A stretch of DNA of 64,000 nucleotides, taken from the NCBI RefSeq assembly GCF_958295425.1, contig NC_081142.1, positions 18,719,030 through 18,783,029 on the forward strand, written 5' to 3'. Every line of letters starts with the position of its first letter. The first letter of the stretch is position 1. This document shows, one piece after another, positions 37,666 through 48,175 of the stretch. The stretch is from Solea solea. Its lineage: Eukaryota > Chordata > Actinopteri > Pleuronectiformes > Soleidae. The notes beneath the pieces are model-generated. The model was given only the letters and a program-made list of their open reading frames with translations. It was not told the DNA's origin and did not search any database. The translations under genes and the position numbers were made by a program.

Positions 37666-38465
37666 GTGAGTTAATACTTCAAAATCTGTCTGAAATAATA
37701 AGACGGTAAGATAGTTTTATTTAGGCTTTGTATTCGTGGGGGTCACTGGGGCCAATCCCAGTCTTCGGACTTCTGTGGGAGGTAACTGGAGAACCTGAAG
37801 AAAACCCACGCCCACACGAGGAGAACATACAAACTCCATGCAGAAAGGCCCATGTTCGGAACATGGATCTTCTTGCTGCAAAGGCAAGAGCGCTAACCAC
37901 TACACCATCCGTATTGCTGACCTTTTAGCTTTAAGGGTTCTTATGGTGAGACGGCAGATTGTGTTACACAGGAGTTTCCTCCACCCACTTTTCCTTTTTC
38001 TAAGCATGTCAAGCAACTACGAAATATGTAGTTCCTCTTTGCTTAGTAAGCTTCTGCTTTAAAATCCAAAACATATGTTCTGGCTAGTTTGTCCGAAAAT
38101 GGCAGCGCATTATGGCGGCCTCTGTAAAACAAGGACCTTGCCTGAAGAACTCATAATGAACACATTCTCAGGCTATAAAAACCAAACCATTTTTATTCCA
38201 CTTAAATACATGTACAAACATAATTATGTGCCATGTCACACACTGGAACTTTGAGGGAACACAAGCCTCATCTGGTGAGAATCAAAATGAGAAAGCTGAA
38301 CAAGGAGCTGACTGTTAAAGCAGCAGCGCTGACATCATGACCATCACCACCATGACAGCTACTGCCCCCCCCCCAACTAACTTTACAAATGACAAACGCA
38401 CGAAGAAGCCCATATTACTGTGATAAATGACTCAACACGATATTGATGTGATTGTTTTCTCACAG
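37666..38465 (+). other. Intron
   Basis: 800 nt, containing a minus-strand SINE-like copy (37736-37911). No exon. Confidence 0.8.
37736..37911 (-). mobile_element. Teleost tRNA-like SINE, minus-strand copy
   Basis: On the minus strand it reads GGTTAGCGCTCTTGCCTTTG then GCATGGAGTTTGTATGTTCT and TGGGTTTTCTTCAGGTTCTC then CAGTTACCTCCCACAG. This is the same repeat family as 6811-7043, but it retains the middle part that the other copy lacks. It starts 70 nt after the donor of the PDZ1 exon. Confidence 0.75.
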
Positions 38466-38602
38466 GTTTAGGGTTCAGCATAGCAGGTGGAGTTGGAAAC
38501 CAGCACGTCCCAGGTGACAACAGCATCTACGTGACCAAAGTCATCGAGGGAGGGGCTGCACACAAAGACGGACGGCTACAAATAGGGGACAAACTTGTAG
38601 CT
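38466..38602 (+). CDS. dlg1: PDZ2, first half
   Basis: This 137-nt exon is entered two bases short of a codon (completing Gly) and ends in phase 0 (GCT|GTAAGA). It encodes [20 protein letters not shown] then [20 protein letters not shown] and DKLVA. With the preceding Gly it forms the GLGF loop. [15 protein letters not shown] is nearly invariant in DLG PDZ2 domains; the usual Ile is Val here. PDZ2 typically binds NMDA-receptor and potassium-channel tails. Confidence 0.97.
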
Positions 38603-39258
38603 GTAAGAACCTTTTTTTCATGTTTTCTACCAATTGACGTTAACCTTTTATCATACAAGTATCATACATGAGGATTATTATGCAAATGATCGTCCTGTAC
38701 GCCAAAAACTGTCTACATCACAGTCTGCAGTGAGGAAAAAATTAAACGCTATGCAAAAGACCTTTGCTTAAACAAGTCTTAGATAATGGCCTCAATCAGA
38801 TCATGAAAAATGTCCCTTAAAATCCTTACCATCACTATATATTATATGCAGTAAATGTTATTTTATTTATCCCTTTATGACACTAAATATGTAATGGATT
38901 GACCTCATTAAAACCAAAAGCGTAACATCTCAGCTATAATATAATATATAGGAGTTGTTTTTACTTTATTTTGAGTATTGAGCAAACACAGGGCTTTTTT
39001 TATATCTATACATATTACCTATCTGTGTTGTATTCTAAATCTAATTCAGGTATCACAGATAGGCACAAAGTAAAGTTAATTCAAGGCAACATGATTAGAG
39101 CTGTTTCTATTAAATCAGTGTCCAGCAGTAAGATACACGAGCACTGCCACAACACTGCATGACAGCATCCCTGCTGTAAGCCTCGTTGTTTTCTGCCTGT
39201 TGTCTGACTGTCATGTCTAATGTCTAATACATTATGTGTTTGTGTGTCTCCTCTCCAG
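38603..39258 (+). other. Intron
   Basis: 656 nt of AT-rich non-coding sequence; nothing further recognised. The acceptor is CCTCTCCAG. Confidence 0.8.
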
Positions 39259-39403
39259 GTCAACGGCTCCTGTTTGGAGGAGGTCACTCACGAGGAAGCG
39301 GTGGCTGTGCTAAAATCGACGACTGACGTCGTGTACCTGCGCATCTCCAAACACACGTCCCTTTTTATCAATGACAACTTCCCTCCTCCTGATGTCACTA
39401 ATT
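39259..39403 (+). CDS. dlg1: PDZ2, second half
   Basis: This 145-nt exon starts in phase 0 and ends one base into Ser (AAT T|GTAAGC). It encodes [20 protein letters not shown] then [20 protein letters not shown], then FPPPDVTN. The His of VTHEEA is the class I PDZ helix residue. [11 protein letters not shown] separates DLG1 from DLG4 (GLEDVMHEDAV) and DLG2 ([11 protein letters not shown]). [15 protein letters not shown] is more divergent than the usual LKVAKPTSMYMNDGY. Confidence 0.96.
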
Positions 39404-40629
39404 GTAAGCGCACACACACCCTTAACCCCTACTTCTGACTAACCTTTCTCAAAATGTCCTCCTCTTCATGTACATGTCCAATATCTAATAACTGCGTGTC
39501 ACTAATTGTTGCAGTTGAGCAGGTGTGTCAGATGAAAACATAAGCAATTTTAACAGCTAACGCCAGTAAGATATTGCACCAATTCAAGCCGTCGACCCAT
39601 TAAAACAGACCGTGTAACAGAATGTGTGCATTCTGAGGCAACAACACTAGCCACTTTTTTTTTTCTTTTTTCTGTACATAGCTCCTCCCTACTCACCGTT
39701 GACGGCGCTCCCCCTCCCTTCCCCTCTACTGGTCATGTGCATTTGTTTTCAATTTGAAAAAAGCTTGTCCGATGTTTACTCATGTGTGGCTCCTTCCAGT
39801 CGTTCCTCGTTCTCGCTTCCTCTCGCAGCAGTTTGCTTCATTTTCACTGGCTCTGTCTTGATTAACGTCTAAAATAAGTATTGTACTTGGGGATTATCCT
39901 GTACTTGTGTCAGCAGCTGGGATTCCTTTGTTTGTTTTAAGTACTTTAAAGGATTTTTACCCTAATTTACCAGACTGGGGCTGTCTTTACTCCCCCTACT
40001 GATTGTTAGTGGAAAACCAGCCTCGCAAGATCAAGGCTGCCGACCCCGAGACTTCAGAATTGCTTCTCGGCCACTAAACACACACACAAAAACCCCAACC
40101 TTGTCACTGAATAACTGCTGCATGTCGTCAGAGTATCAATGACTCTACAAGCTGTTGCTTAATGATTCATTATTATCTCTCCTTTTGTAAAAACCTTGTC
40201 ATATTTGCATTTTTTTTTATCCTCAATTAAGTAATTAGGAAACTATTTTTTATATCTGTGCTCAATCCCATTTGGTGAAAAAGATGTAATCGTATTCAGA
40301 AGATTACACAGTACAATGATTGCATATCTCCCCAGGTTTATTTTGCATGTGTTATACGAGAGTCTGATAATCAGGGGGATTAAAAATAAAGTCTTCTCCT
40401 TCCAAAGCATTATTAAACAGGTTCTGAATCTAACACTTAATACTTTCTATATCTGTTGCTTAAACAACACATTTCAAATAAGCTACAATATCTATCGCGT
40501 GATCGGAGCCAACTTTTCTATGTTATAAACAGAGGTATAGTAAGTGAAGTGTACCTTGATTCTTAATTCTTTATATATGACAACATAAGAAAACAAGACA
40601 ATGTATTGTTTTTCTTTGTGCCTCTCCAG
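39404..40629 (+). other. Intron
   Basis: Non-coding, AT-rich. A poly-T run lies at 39655-39670. No exon or clear mobile element was seen. Confidence 0.75.
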
Positions 40630-40762
40630 CGTATTCTCCACAACAAGACAACCACGTGAGCCCGTACATGAGTGGCAGTCAGTCTGTAAGCCCCGCTCCG
40701 TTAACCACACCCAGATACTCCCCTCTGCCCAGGGCCATGACCACAGACGACGACTTCACCAG
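40630..40762 (+). CDS. dlg1: PDZ2-PDZ3 linker exon
   Basis: This 133-nt exon is entered two bases short of a codon and leaves two bases into Arg (ACC AG|GTGAGA). It encodes SYSPQQDNHVSPYMSGSQSV then SPAPLTTPRYSPLPRAMTTD and DDFT. It corresponds to the family's flexible linker with DNHVSP (DLG1 and not DLG4), PARYSP (here TPRYSP), and the acidic DDE/DDD motif before TR. Several Ser-Pro and Thr-Pro pairs are possible proline-directed phosphorylation sites (inference). Confidence 0.93.
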
Positions 40763-41064
40763 GTGAGAAATCACACGTGGTCACCAAGGCCAAACGAAAG
40801 AGTTATTACATTCCTGTGAACATAAAAACCTCAGAATATGTCTATGTCTGGCAACAACATTCACTCGATGATTCACCCTGATTCAGTTTGGTCGGACCTC
40901 ACAATCACCATAACTGAAGAATAAACATGCTGATTATGACACGTTTCCACACAAACGTTTAATAGCATCTTGCATCCAAAACATCACAGGTCGACTGCAC
41001 GGTAATTTGTTTGTCAGGGAAAAGGATTAGGGTCTCATCAGAATTCTGGCTTCTTTATTTTGTT

Positions 41065-41091
41065 TCCATCCATTTTCTACCGCTTTATCCT
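41065..41091 (-). repeat. SINE tail fragment
   Basis: TCCATCCATTTTCTACCGCT then TTATCCT is the reverse complement of the AGCGGTAGAAAATGGATGGA tail common to fish SINE copies. Only the tail is present. Confidence 0.6.
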
Positions 41092-41811
41092 CTACAGTTT
41101 ATATTATCTTATTTGATAAAATCCTCTTCACATCCAGATACAGTGTGGAACAGGGTGCAGTGGTGTGGTTTCAGCGCAACTGATTCATCCCACCCGCTCC
41201 CTTGTCAAAGCTACGCCCTCACAACACAAAAACACACGCTGCCTGACAATTTACGGAGGCTGACTGGATGAGAGACAGCTTTGTTTATACTGACATCACG
41301 TGTGAGTCGCCTGTAAGAAAACACAATATCGTCACAATGAACTACACGCAGGTAGAAGGTCCGTGAGTGACAGGTACGCCAGCAAATCAATCTGTTTAAG
41401 TACAATCAAATGACTGTTTGTGTTAATTACAGTATTGCGAGCGCTACAGACGCTGGATCTTTTTTTGTTTTTTCCAGACAACTTAATTTATCGGTGGTTG
41501 TCAGGACATGTAGAGGATTTCATCAAGTACTACAGACTGCAGAGTTAATGTTAACTACTTTTTCTGCCACTATTTGTCACCAATCGTGACTATATTTCAT
41601 GCAATTTGATGGCAGAGGCATATACAAGTTATGTTTGACCACATTAATGCTTGATATTTTGTGATGCACTCTCTCTAACCTAGATATCCAGCCATAACTC
41701 CTGAATATTGGACTAAAATTAATGTTTATGTGTAATAACAGCAGCTTTGTGAAAGGCTCTTGATACCAAATCACATCAACTTAATCAGTTTCTAAGTCTC
41801 TGATTAAGTTT

Positions 41812-41965
41812 AGAGCTAAGACTGGAATTTTTGGTTAGTTTAAGGCCAGGGTTAGGCCTAAACTGGTTATGGTTAAGGGTTAAAGGGTTGTTTAGGCTGT
41901 CCAAACGAATGGAAGTCAGTGCAGTGTCCTAAGAATAGCTGCACAAAATCTGTGTGAAAAAGGCA
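41812..41965 (+). repeat. Dispersed GTCCTCATGGAGACC-family repeat, copy B (partial)
   Basis: It contains AACTGGTTATGGTTAAGG, GTTGTTTAGGCTGTCC and AATGGAAGTCAGTGCAGTGT, then AAGAATAGCTGCACAAA. It shares these blocks with copies at 31560 and 47940 but lacks the CCTCATGGAGACC head. Confidence 0.6.
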
Positions 41966-43114
41966 AGAGGCAGGGCAAATCAGGCCACATATGTACACAC
42001 ACACGCACATACAGGCATGCAGATGCTGCTCCACTGTCTTTAATCCATTTTAATGGACGGATTACAGCCTATCACAGGCCTCGTCACTCGCCTGGCATCG
42101 CCGTGGTTACCAGAATATGACTCATTTTGTCACGAAGCTCTGGGCCAATCAGAGCTCAGATGTTTGTGAGTAAATCAGATAAGCCTCAGACTGACTGCGT
42201 GATGGTCATTTTTTAAGTCTGCCTGTCTCTTTTCTCCACTTCCACTTTTTTTTATCTGCGCCTCTCCCTCTCCCTCTCTCTCTCCCTAAATCATGTCTTA
42301 TTGGTTTTAAGAGGATTATGACAGGGTTGTAACAACTCTCCACAGAGGGAGCACAACTTTGTATACACCTGCTTTCTACTGTGTTTTGGACTTTAGTATC
42401 ACTTTCAAGACCTTAACTCAGGGCACATGCCAAAACTGATTATTATCATTTTTCCCCACTGCATTAAAGTCAATGAGAGAAACTTGAGGTGATGTCACAG
42501 GGAGTAAACTAAGTCACCATATGGACTGTCAGATTCCCTATTTTCTTACCAAGGTACAACATTTAGTTTGATATATTATATTTATTGAATTGCAGGCTAC
42601 ATCATAAACAAGAACATCAGCATCGCTATAGTGGTAAACACATGAGAATGAGCAAGAATATGATGAAGAGGAGAATGTTGTCCGAGTCATGGTCATTTAG
42701 TCATTTATTGTATGTGTTTGTGAATGTAGCTTTTTTCACTTGGGTTTCCCACGTGAGCTCTTTTTCTATCAATGTTTAATGATAATCAAGTTTCTTTGAA
42801 TATTTACTAATCAGTTAAACCATGTAGAAGTGCACACTTAGTCAGCAGTATGTGGAGGACAGAGATAATACAGAAACCATGGTGGTGGAAGAAAACTGTC
42901 ACAATACAATACTGACATCTGCTGGTCAACCAGTGAATGACCCCAATGTCACATTACTTGTTTCATCTCCACAACATGGGCTTCTATAATAGCTTTATTT
43001 TAATACAAGCATAGACACATTTAGAGCAGTATTTACTGTCTGACTGATTGTTCAGATGTCTTCATATCTGATGCATAAAAACTTATGTATATGTGATTTA
43101 TACCAATATTCATA

Positions 43115-43580
43115 CACAGGGCAACTCAAAGTGCATTACAAAGGCATAGAAATGCATTGAGAAAACCACAGAATAAAAGCAAGACATTAAAATTCAAATA
43201 GACATTAAAATCATGAATGATGAAAGTTTGATTTGCCAATAGAAGTTCAATAAAAGACAAGAAGGAATTTATTTATTTAAGAGAATTTAAGAGAAAGCTG
43301 CAGTGTTTCCAGGCCTGAATAAAATGAGCTGACAGTGTGAGCAGACCTCAGGTGTTCAGGACGTTTGTTCCACAGGTGAGGAGCAGAATATGGTGCTGCC
43401 TCTGGGAAAAACACAGTAAACACAGTCACTGATGATCTCAGGGCTCTGGCTGCTTCATAGGGAACCAATAAGTCTAGAATGTATTTCAGTGTCTTGTAGA
43501 CCAAGAGTAAGATTTTGAAATCTATCCTTTGACTCGTGGGAAGCCAGTGTTGTGATCGGAGGACCCGTGTGGTGTGGTCC
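43115..43580. mobile_element. Teleost LINE-like dispersed repeat
   Basis: It contains TTTCCAGGCCTGAATAAAAT, GCAGACCTCAGGTGTTCAGG, TTTGTTCCACAGGTGAGGAG, TCTTGTAGACCAAGAGTAAG then ATTTTGAAATCTATCCTTTG, and GGAAGCCAGTGTTG. I know these blocks, in this order, from a very abundant fish repeat, probably a LINE-derived segment. The copy ends about 60 nt before the PDZ3 acceptor at 43638-43639. Apparent reading frames inside it are not genes. Confidence 0.7.
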
Positions 43581-43639
43581 AGTTTCCTGTTATTACATTA
43601 CATATTATAACTTCTGTGTTTGTTTTGTGTATCCTCCAG

Positions 43640-43796
43640 AGACCCCAGGCGGGTGGTGTTGCAGCGCGGGTCAACAGGTCTCGGTTTTAACATTGTTGGA
43701 GGAGAGGACGGAGAGGGAATCTTCATCTCTTTCATCCTGGCCGGAGGTCCGGCTGATCTCTGTGGGGAGCTACGGAAGGGAGACCGCATCCTCTCG
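43640..43796 (+). CDS. dlg1: PDZ3, first half
   Basis: This 157-nt exon completes Arg with its first base and ends in phase 0 (TCG|GTATGA). It encodes [20 protein letters not shown] then [20 protein letters not shown] and [16 protein letters not shown] is the ligand-binding loop, and [21 protein letters not shown] is essentially invariant in DLG PDZ3. The Cys in ADLCGEL replaces the mammalian Ser; I recall Cys there in zebrafish dlg1 as well. PDZ3 binds CRIPT- and neuroligin-type tails in PSD-95 relatives. Confidence 0.97.
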
Positions 43797-44453
43797 GTAT
43801 GAGCTAACACCCAGTACATTTCTGCACACACACAACTATTATTGTCACCATTTTATGACTCACATTCTGCCATTTACTTTTAGAGAATGTACAGGGATGT
43901 CCAGGGAGCCATCCTGCTGGTTCACAGTGTTCATCTGACGTTATAAATTATTAATGCGGTGTCACAGCTCACATTAAGAGAAGTTTTTGGATTAATCCAC
44001 GGTGTTTACGCCCCTCAAACTTTAAAGCTCAATCTAGTGTCCTTTCCTTTGCCTATAATATCAGTCAGTCACCAGTAGTGGCTTATAGAGTATGTGTGTG
44101 TGTGTTAAAGCTATACTTCTATAAATCCTTCCTCCCACAACACCCACACACCCTCCCCCCAAAGAGAAATATGGCTTTAATACTTCAAACAGGATGAAGG
44201 CTCCAGACACTGACAGTCCCTGCAGAATGACTGTGACTGTGTTATTATGGCATGTAGGTACTGACATGGAACGATTTCATGCATGAAACAAGCTGTATTA
44301 CACATACGCACTGGTACATGTAACTGCTCACCTATGGGTTATTGACTCACCAGGACGTACAGTTGCTCCGAGCATCTCATGGCACCTTTATTCCTATCGA
44401 TCCAGCCTGGGCCCTAATTTTTCCATCATGTCCTCATCTGTGTGTGTGTATAG
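43797..44453 (+). other. Intron
   Basis: 657 nt of non-coding sequence; nothing further recognised. The acceptor TGTGTATAG has a weak pyrimidine tract. Confidence 0.8.
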
Positions 44454-44556
44454 GTGAACGGTGTGGACTTGTCCAGTGCAACACATGAGCAGGCAGCTGC
44501 AGCTCTGAAGAATGCAGGACAGACCGTCACCATAGTAGCACAGTACAGACCAGAGG
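44454..44556 (+). CDS. dlg1: PDZ3, second half
   Basis: This 103-nt exon starts in phase 0 and ends one base into Glu (GAG G|GTGAGT). It encodes [20 protein letters not shown] then [14 protein letters not shown]. The His in ATHEQAA is the class I helix residue. [11 protein letters not shown] leads into the extra C-terminal helix typical of DLG PDZ3, which is encoded by the exon at 56302. Confidence 0.97.
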
Positions 44557-44962
44557 GTGAGTACTGCAAAATCAGTACTGTGTGATTCTATCTTCTGATC
44601 TATGTCTTAATTCATGAGAAAAGGACAACAAATAACACAACTTACACATAATATACGCTGCGCACGACACTTCAAGATTTACTGATGGTGGGAAAAGGTG
44701 GCGTACAGATAAGAGAAAATGAGACAAACGTTGAAGATATAATCTGAGCTACTACTTGTTTGTAATTCAGGCAGCACATAGTGACAATAACATATGTGGG
44801 GAAATCCCAAAAAACAATAGAAGTCAGTAGGAGAAAACAAATCATTACTGTTGTGGGCAAATAAAATACAAAATTTGAAGAATAGGCATGTAAGAAAGTA
44901 AAAATAAATAATGGGAATCATTCAGAAACTCACTTAATTTGCAAAATGCTGACACATCACAC

Positions 44963-45075
44963 ACTCACTGGTCATTTTATTCGGTACACAGGACACCAAA
45001 TAAAGTGTCAAGGCTGACACCTGATGTGGTCTTCTGCTGCTATTGCCCTGTGTTTCAAGGTTTGATGTGTTGAGC
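44963..45075. repeat. Fragment of a dispersed fish repeat (CTGGTCATTTTATTCGGTAC type)
   Basis: CACTGGTCATTTTATTCGGT then ACACAGGACACCAAATAAAG, GTGGTCTTCTGCTGCTATTG and TTTCAAGGTTTGATGTGTTG match the order of a known fish repeat. The central part appears deleted. Confidence 0.6.
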
Positions 45076-45197
45076 ATTTAGATATGGTCTTATTCTAACT
45101 ATTACTAGTTGTAACAAGTGGTTGTTGGAGTTACTGTTGCCTTTCCATCCAGAGTGAACCATATGTTTGGTTCTATAAGTATACTTTATACTTGTGA

Positions 45198-45360
45198 GTC
45201 AAATTACATTACATGTCTTTTAGCAGACACTTTTAAAGCAACTTACAAGGGAACAGTACAGTACAACCTGCTAGGAGTGGAGTTGAAGTTGGGACCGTGA
45301 AGTCTTCAGCACACGGGGTACTGGTCTTAACCACTGAGCTACCCCACTTGTGAGGCCCCT
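45198..45360 (-). mobile_element. tRNA-like SINE fragment, minus strand
   Basis: It contains ATTACATTACATGTCTTTTA then GCAGACACTTTTAAAGCAAC and TTACAAGGGAA, and ends TCTTAACCACTGAGCTACCC. Read on the minus strand, GGGGTAGCTCAGTGGTTAAG is a tRNA-like promoter head, and the GTAAGTTGCTTTAAAAGTGT part resembles the common fish SINE tail TTGTAAGTCGCTTTGGATAA. Confidence 0.65.
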
Positions 45361-45576
45361 CGGAGACATAATACATTGTTTCTTCCAAGTCTGTTGCTGC
45401 GCCTAACTCTCGGAACAATTCTTATCCATCCACAAGCCTTTTAATGGAAGTCACTGTCTTCACTCCCTATAGAAGTAAAACTTAATTTGGTTTCACAGGT
45501 TCATGGGATTCATGGGTGGGATGAATCAGTAAAATCAGTTAAACTCAATTTGGTTGTCACAAAGATAGATATAAAG

Positions 45577-45579
<3 letters not shown>

Positions 45580-45632
<53 letters not shown>
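45580..45632 (+). repeat. (CA)n microsatellite, about 27 units
   Basis: The longest uninterrupted dinucleotide tract in the window, and likely to vary in length. Confidence 0.95.
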
Positions 45633-45635
<3 letters not shown>

Positions 45636-47352
45636 CTCATACACATTATGAGTAAAAGTAATGTTTCTCTCATCCTGGATGTTTGTCTACTGGGAGTGAC
45701 TGAGAAGGCCGTAACCTAGGAAACCAGGTTATTTCTGCTGATTGGCTCAGCTAATGGATGCTGTTATGGCAGGGCAGGGGGTAGGGGAGAAAGACACAGA
45801 GAGAGAGAGAGAGACTTTCCAGTTATCATCATGTTGTTGTCATTATATACTGACTCAAATATTCGGCTTGGGAATATATATGAGTTTGTTGCATCTTGTA
45901 TTTTTAGTTGACAAATTCTGGATAGCAATATTTAGGTTAGGTGATTTAGCCTAGTTTTTTCCATACACTGAGGCACTGGCATGGGACAAGTGCTCAGTAC
46001 TTGTATCAAAAAGTGATGTAATCTGTAAATATTTAGACCTTCAAGAGAAAGCTGTCCTTTCACTTCACTGGTGTTGTCTCTGCAGCATCGATTCTTAGAA
46101 ATTAGATTTTCTCAGGGTAGAGGCACACTACAAACCCGACAATAAACACCTGCATGTATGTGCCTGAGTGGAGGTGATTCATTCACCATGTCCACTAATG
46201 GCACACATAAATGTCATATCTTGTGTCAGGTGTTGTATTTGTTGATCTGTCAAGTCACAGAGGTTTCCTTGTTTCTGCTCTGAAGTAGGATCAGCACCAT
46301 GGATAGCACCCTAAGCTCTCGTGTAGCTCAAATAGTAGCTCAGAAAACATTTCTACACTTGGCATATGGTAATATGCCAGTTTCCCCTGAGAATCCCCCC
46401 CTGCAAATTAGGGTAGGTTTCAGAATACACTTTTCCTTGATAAAGCTATGGTGACAAACAATATTTTTTATGCCTTTTCCATAGGGATATAACAGGGGAA
46501 AAAAAGAAAGCCGCCAGTAATCAAGTTAAGAGATCGATACAGATCGAATGTCTGGTTTGGCTTCGTCCAGCTCTGTCTTGGCATAGATTTGTGGTTTTTG
46601 TGATTCTTACAGAGACAACACAAACACACTAAGTGTCATGTAATTAACATTCAAGGCTTTTCCTGCTCTTTGTTATTTGTTACATCTGTAGGACCCAGAG
46701 CCAGATTAAATAAATGGACTATACTAGGCAGACTGTATTTTTTGGGCCCCCCTCCATCGATGTTATTTATGAATTGAAATCTGAAACTTACCAAAGTTAC
46801 TAATAAAAGTTAATTCACATTTTACATAGCATAGTCTTTGGTTATGAGTTGGTTCTTTGTATGCCAAAATAAGTCATGTGTCGTATATTAGACTATTTTT
46901 TGATTTTTATTACCGTATTTATACGTTACTACAAGGCTCTATTAAATGCTATTAAATTATCCTTATCTTATCCATTGCGAGTGTCATTGTTAAGGCAGTA
47001 GTACCAGTAAATCACCAATAGGTGTCAGCATTGCTATGTAAACAGAGCAAATAAGATAACTGTTGTAAGCTATTGCATTTTGCAGAAAATTCGATAATTA
47101 AATGTGTTGATTAAATTGAATAGTTTAATAAGTAGTCAAATATACAAAGACCAATAAAATTTGCATTAAGAGAAACTGTGCTGTAGTGGTAAAGAGGTTT
47201 ATTTTCATGGACAAGCATCACCTCTCTTCCATTTTCTGGTATTCAACACTCAGCAGCTCAGCTCCTGGTCTGGACTGTTCAGCAGTTTTCTCCACTGGTC
47301 TGGATGTTTCTCTGGATGGTGTACTGTGCAGTGCTGTTTTTGGCAGCCATTC

Positions 47353-47490
47353 TAGATTTAGTCTTAGTTTTAGTCTATTGGACTAAAACGCTTATTAGTT
47401 TAGTCGCGTTTTAGTCATTTCTATATGTGATAGTTTTAGTCCAATTTTAGTCAACGAAAACTCAAAAAGGTTTTAGTCAGTTTTAGGTTG
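47353..47490 (+). repeat. TTTTAGTC-rich dispersed repeat
   Basis: GTTTTAGTC, CGTTTTAGTC, AATTTTAGTC and GGTTTTAGTC recur at irregular spacing, together with AGTCAACGAAAACTC. I recall this as a dispersed fish repeat. It lies inside the element at 46695-47916. Confidence 0.55.
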
Positions 47491-47776
47491 TTTAAAAAAA
47501 AAAAAATAAAAAAAAAAAGAAGTATAGTCTTTTAACAAATCCATTTAGGTCAATAAGTATTGGAGATTACTGTTGGGCAGAAACCTTTAAACTCCATATT
47601 TCAAATTTTCGAGTTTTTTTAATGAATTGATGCCGACTTCATCATACAACAGTGTCACACAAGTTTGACATGAAATTTCCCCCGCTGGTGGTGCGCCCTG
47701 GCTTGGAAGGGCTCGGGGCGAAGGTGGTTTACAGCGAACCCCCGCCCGGACCTCACCGCAGACATGTGCACTCGCT

Positions 47777-47825
47777 GCGGCTTCTCCCGCCCGGCTACCG
47801 GGGGCAGGCGGGCGGGAGAAGCCGC
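47777..47825. repeat. Perfect 17-bp GC-rich palindrome
   Basis: The arms GCGGCTTCTCCCGCCCG (47777-47793) and CGGGCGGGAGAAGCCGC (47809-47825) are exact inverse complements around a 15-nt loop. The surrounding 200 nt are far more GC-rich than the intron. Confidence 0.92.
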
Positions 47826-47826
47826 C

Positions 47827-47858
47827 GGACAATCAAAACAATTAGGTTTTGATTGTCC
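47827..47858. repeat. Perfect 13-bp AT-rich palindrome
   Basis: The arms GGACAATCAAAAC (47827-47839) and GTTTTGATTGTCC (47846-47858) are exact inverse complements around the loop AATTAG. It lies one nucleotide after the preceding palindrome. Confidence 0.92.
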
Positions 47859-47939
47859 CTCTGTCTGGGCCCCCCTTGCCAATCGGCCAATTGCCTTTGC
47901 GTTAATCCTGCTCTGGTAGGACCTTAAACATCTACCTTC

Positions 47940-48175
47940 TCAGGACCAGGTCCTCATGGAGACCAAAACTTGGTCCTAATGAGGCCCAACCTTATTTCTG
48001 AGGAACTGATTAATTTTGGGGCTAATATTTGAATTGTGGTTAGGTTAAGGCTCGGATCACGCATTAACTGGTTATGGTTAAAGTTAGGGATAACCCTTTT
48101 TGTTGGCTTTGTATATAAATGGAAGACAATGCAGTGTCTAAAGAAGAATAGCTGCACAAACTGTGTGTGTGTTTG
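47940..48175 (+). repeat. Dispersed GTCCTCATGGAGACC-family repeat, copy C
   Basis: It reads AGGACCAGGTCCTCATGGAG, TTGTGGTTAGGTTAAGGCTC and TAACTGGTTATGGTTAAAGT, then AAGAATAGCTGCACAAAC and a TG tract. It is the fullest of the three plus-strand copies. Confidence 0.65.

Larger units (their letters stand above)
40763..43639 (+). other. Intron
   Basis: Non-coding. It holds a SINE tail fragment (41065-41091), a GGTTAG-type repeat fragment (41812-41965) and, just before the PDZ3 acceptor, a long LINE-like repeat (43115-43580). Confidence 0.75.
46695..47916. mobile_element. Inverted-repeat DNA element with 6-bp flanking repeats (candidate)
   Basis: The left end CCAGAGCCAGATTAAA and the inverse of the right end, CCAGAGCAGGATTAAC, agree at 13 of 16 positions. 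TAGGAC abuts both ends exactly (46689-46694 and 47917-47922). Near each end lies a GGGCCCCCC block in inverse orientation (about 46743-46750 and 47868-47876), which extends the symmetry. The body contains a TTTTAGTC-rich stretch (47353-47490), a poly-A run, and a GC-rich segment with two perfect palindromes. There is no transposase frame. The class is uncertain because a 6-bp duplication fits neither hAT (8) nor Harbinger (3). Confidence 0.58.

Noticed and set aside
43277..43504. A minus-strand frame of 75 residues (YKTLKYILDLLVPYE...)
   Set aside because: It lies inside the abundant dispersed repeat at 43115-43580 and is a property of that repeat, not a host gene.
45198..45360. A tRNA gene suggested by GGTAGCTCAGTGGTTAAG on the minus strand
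   Set aside because: There is no acceptor stem or anticodon arm, and the sequence continues into a SINE tail, so it is a tRNA-derived repeat rather than a tRNA gene.
47652..47882. Open frames on both strands in the GC-rich patch
   Set aside because: They arise from the palindromic GC-rich segment. Neither has a recognisable domain or a splice partner.
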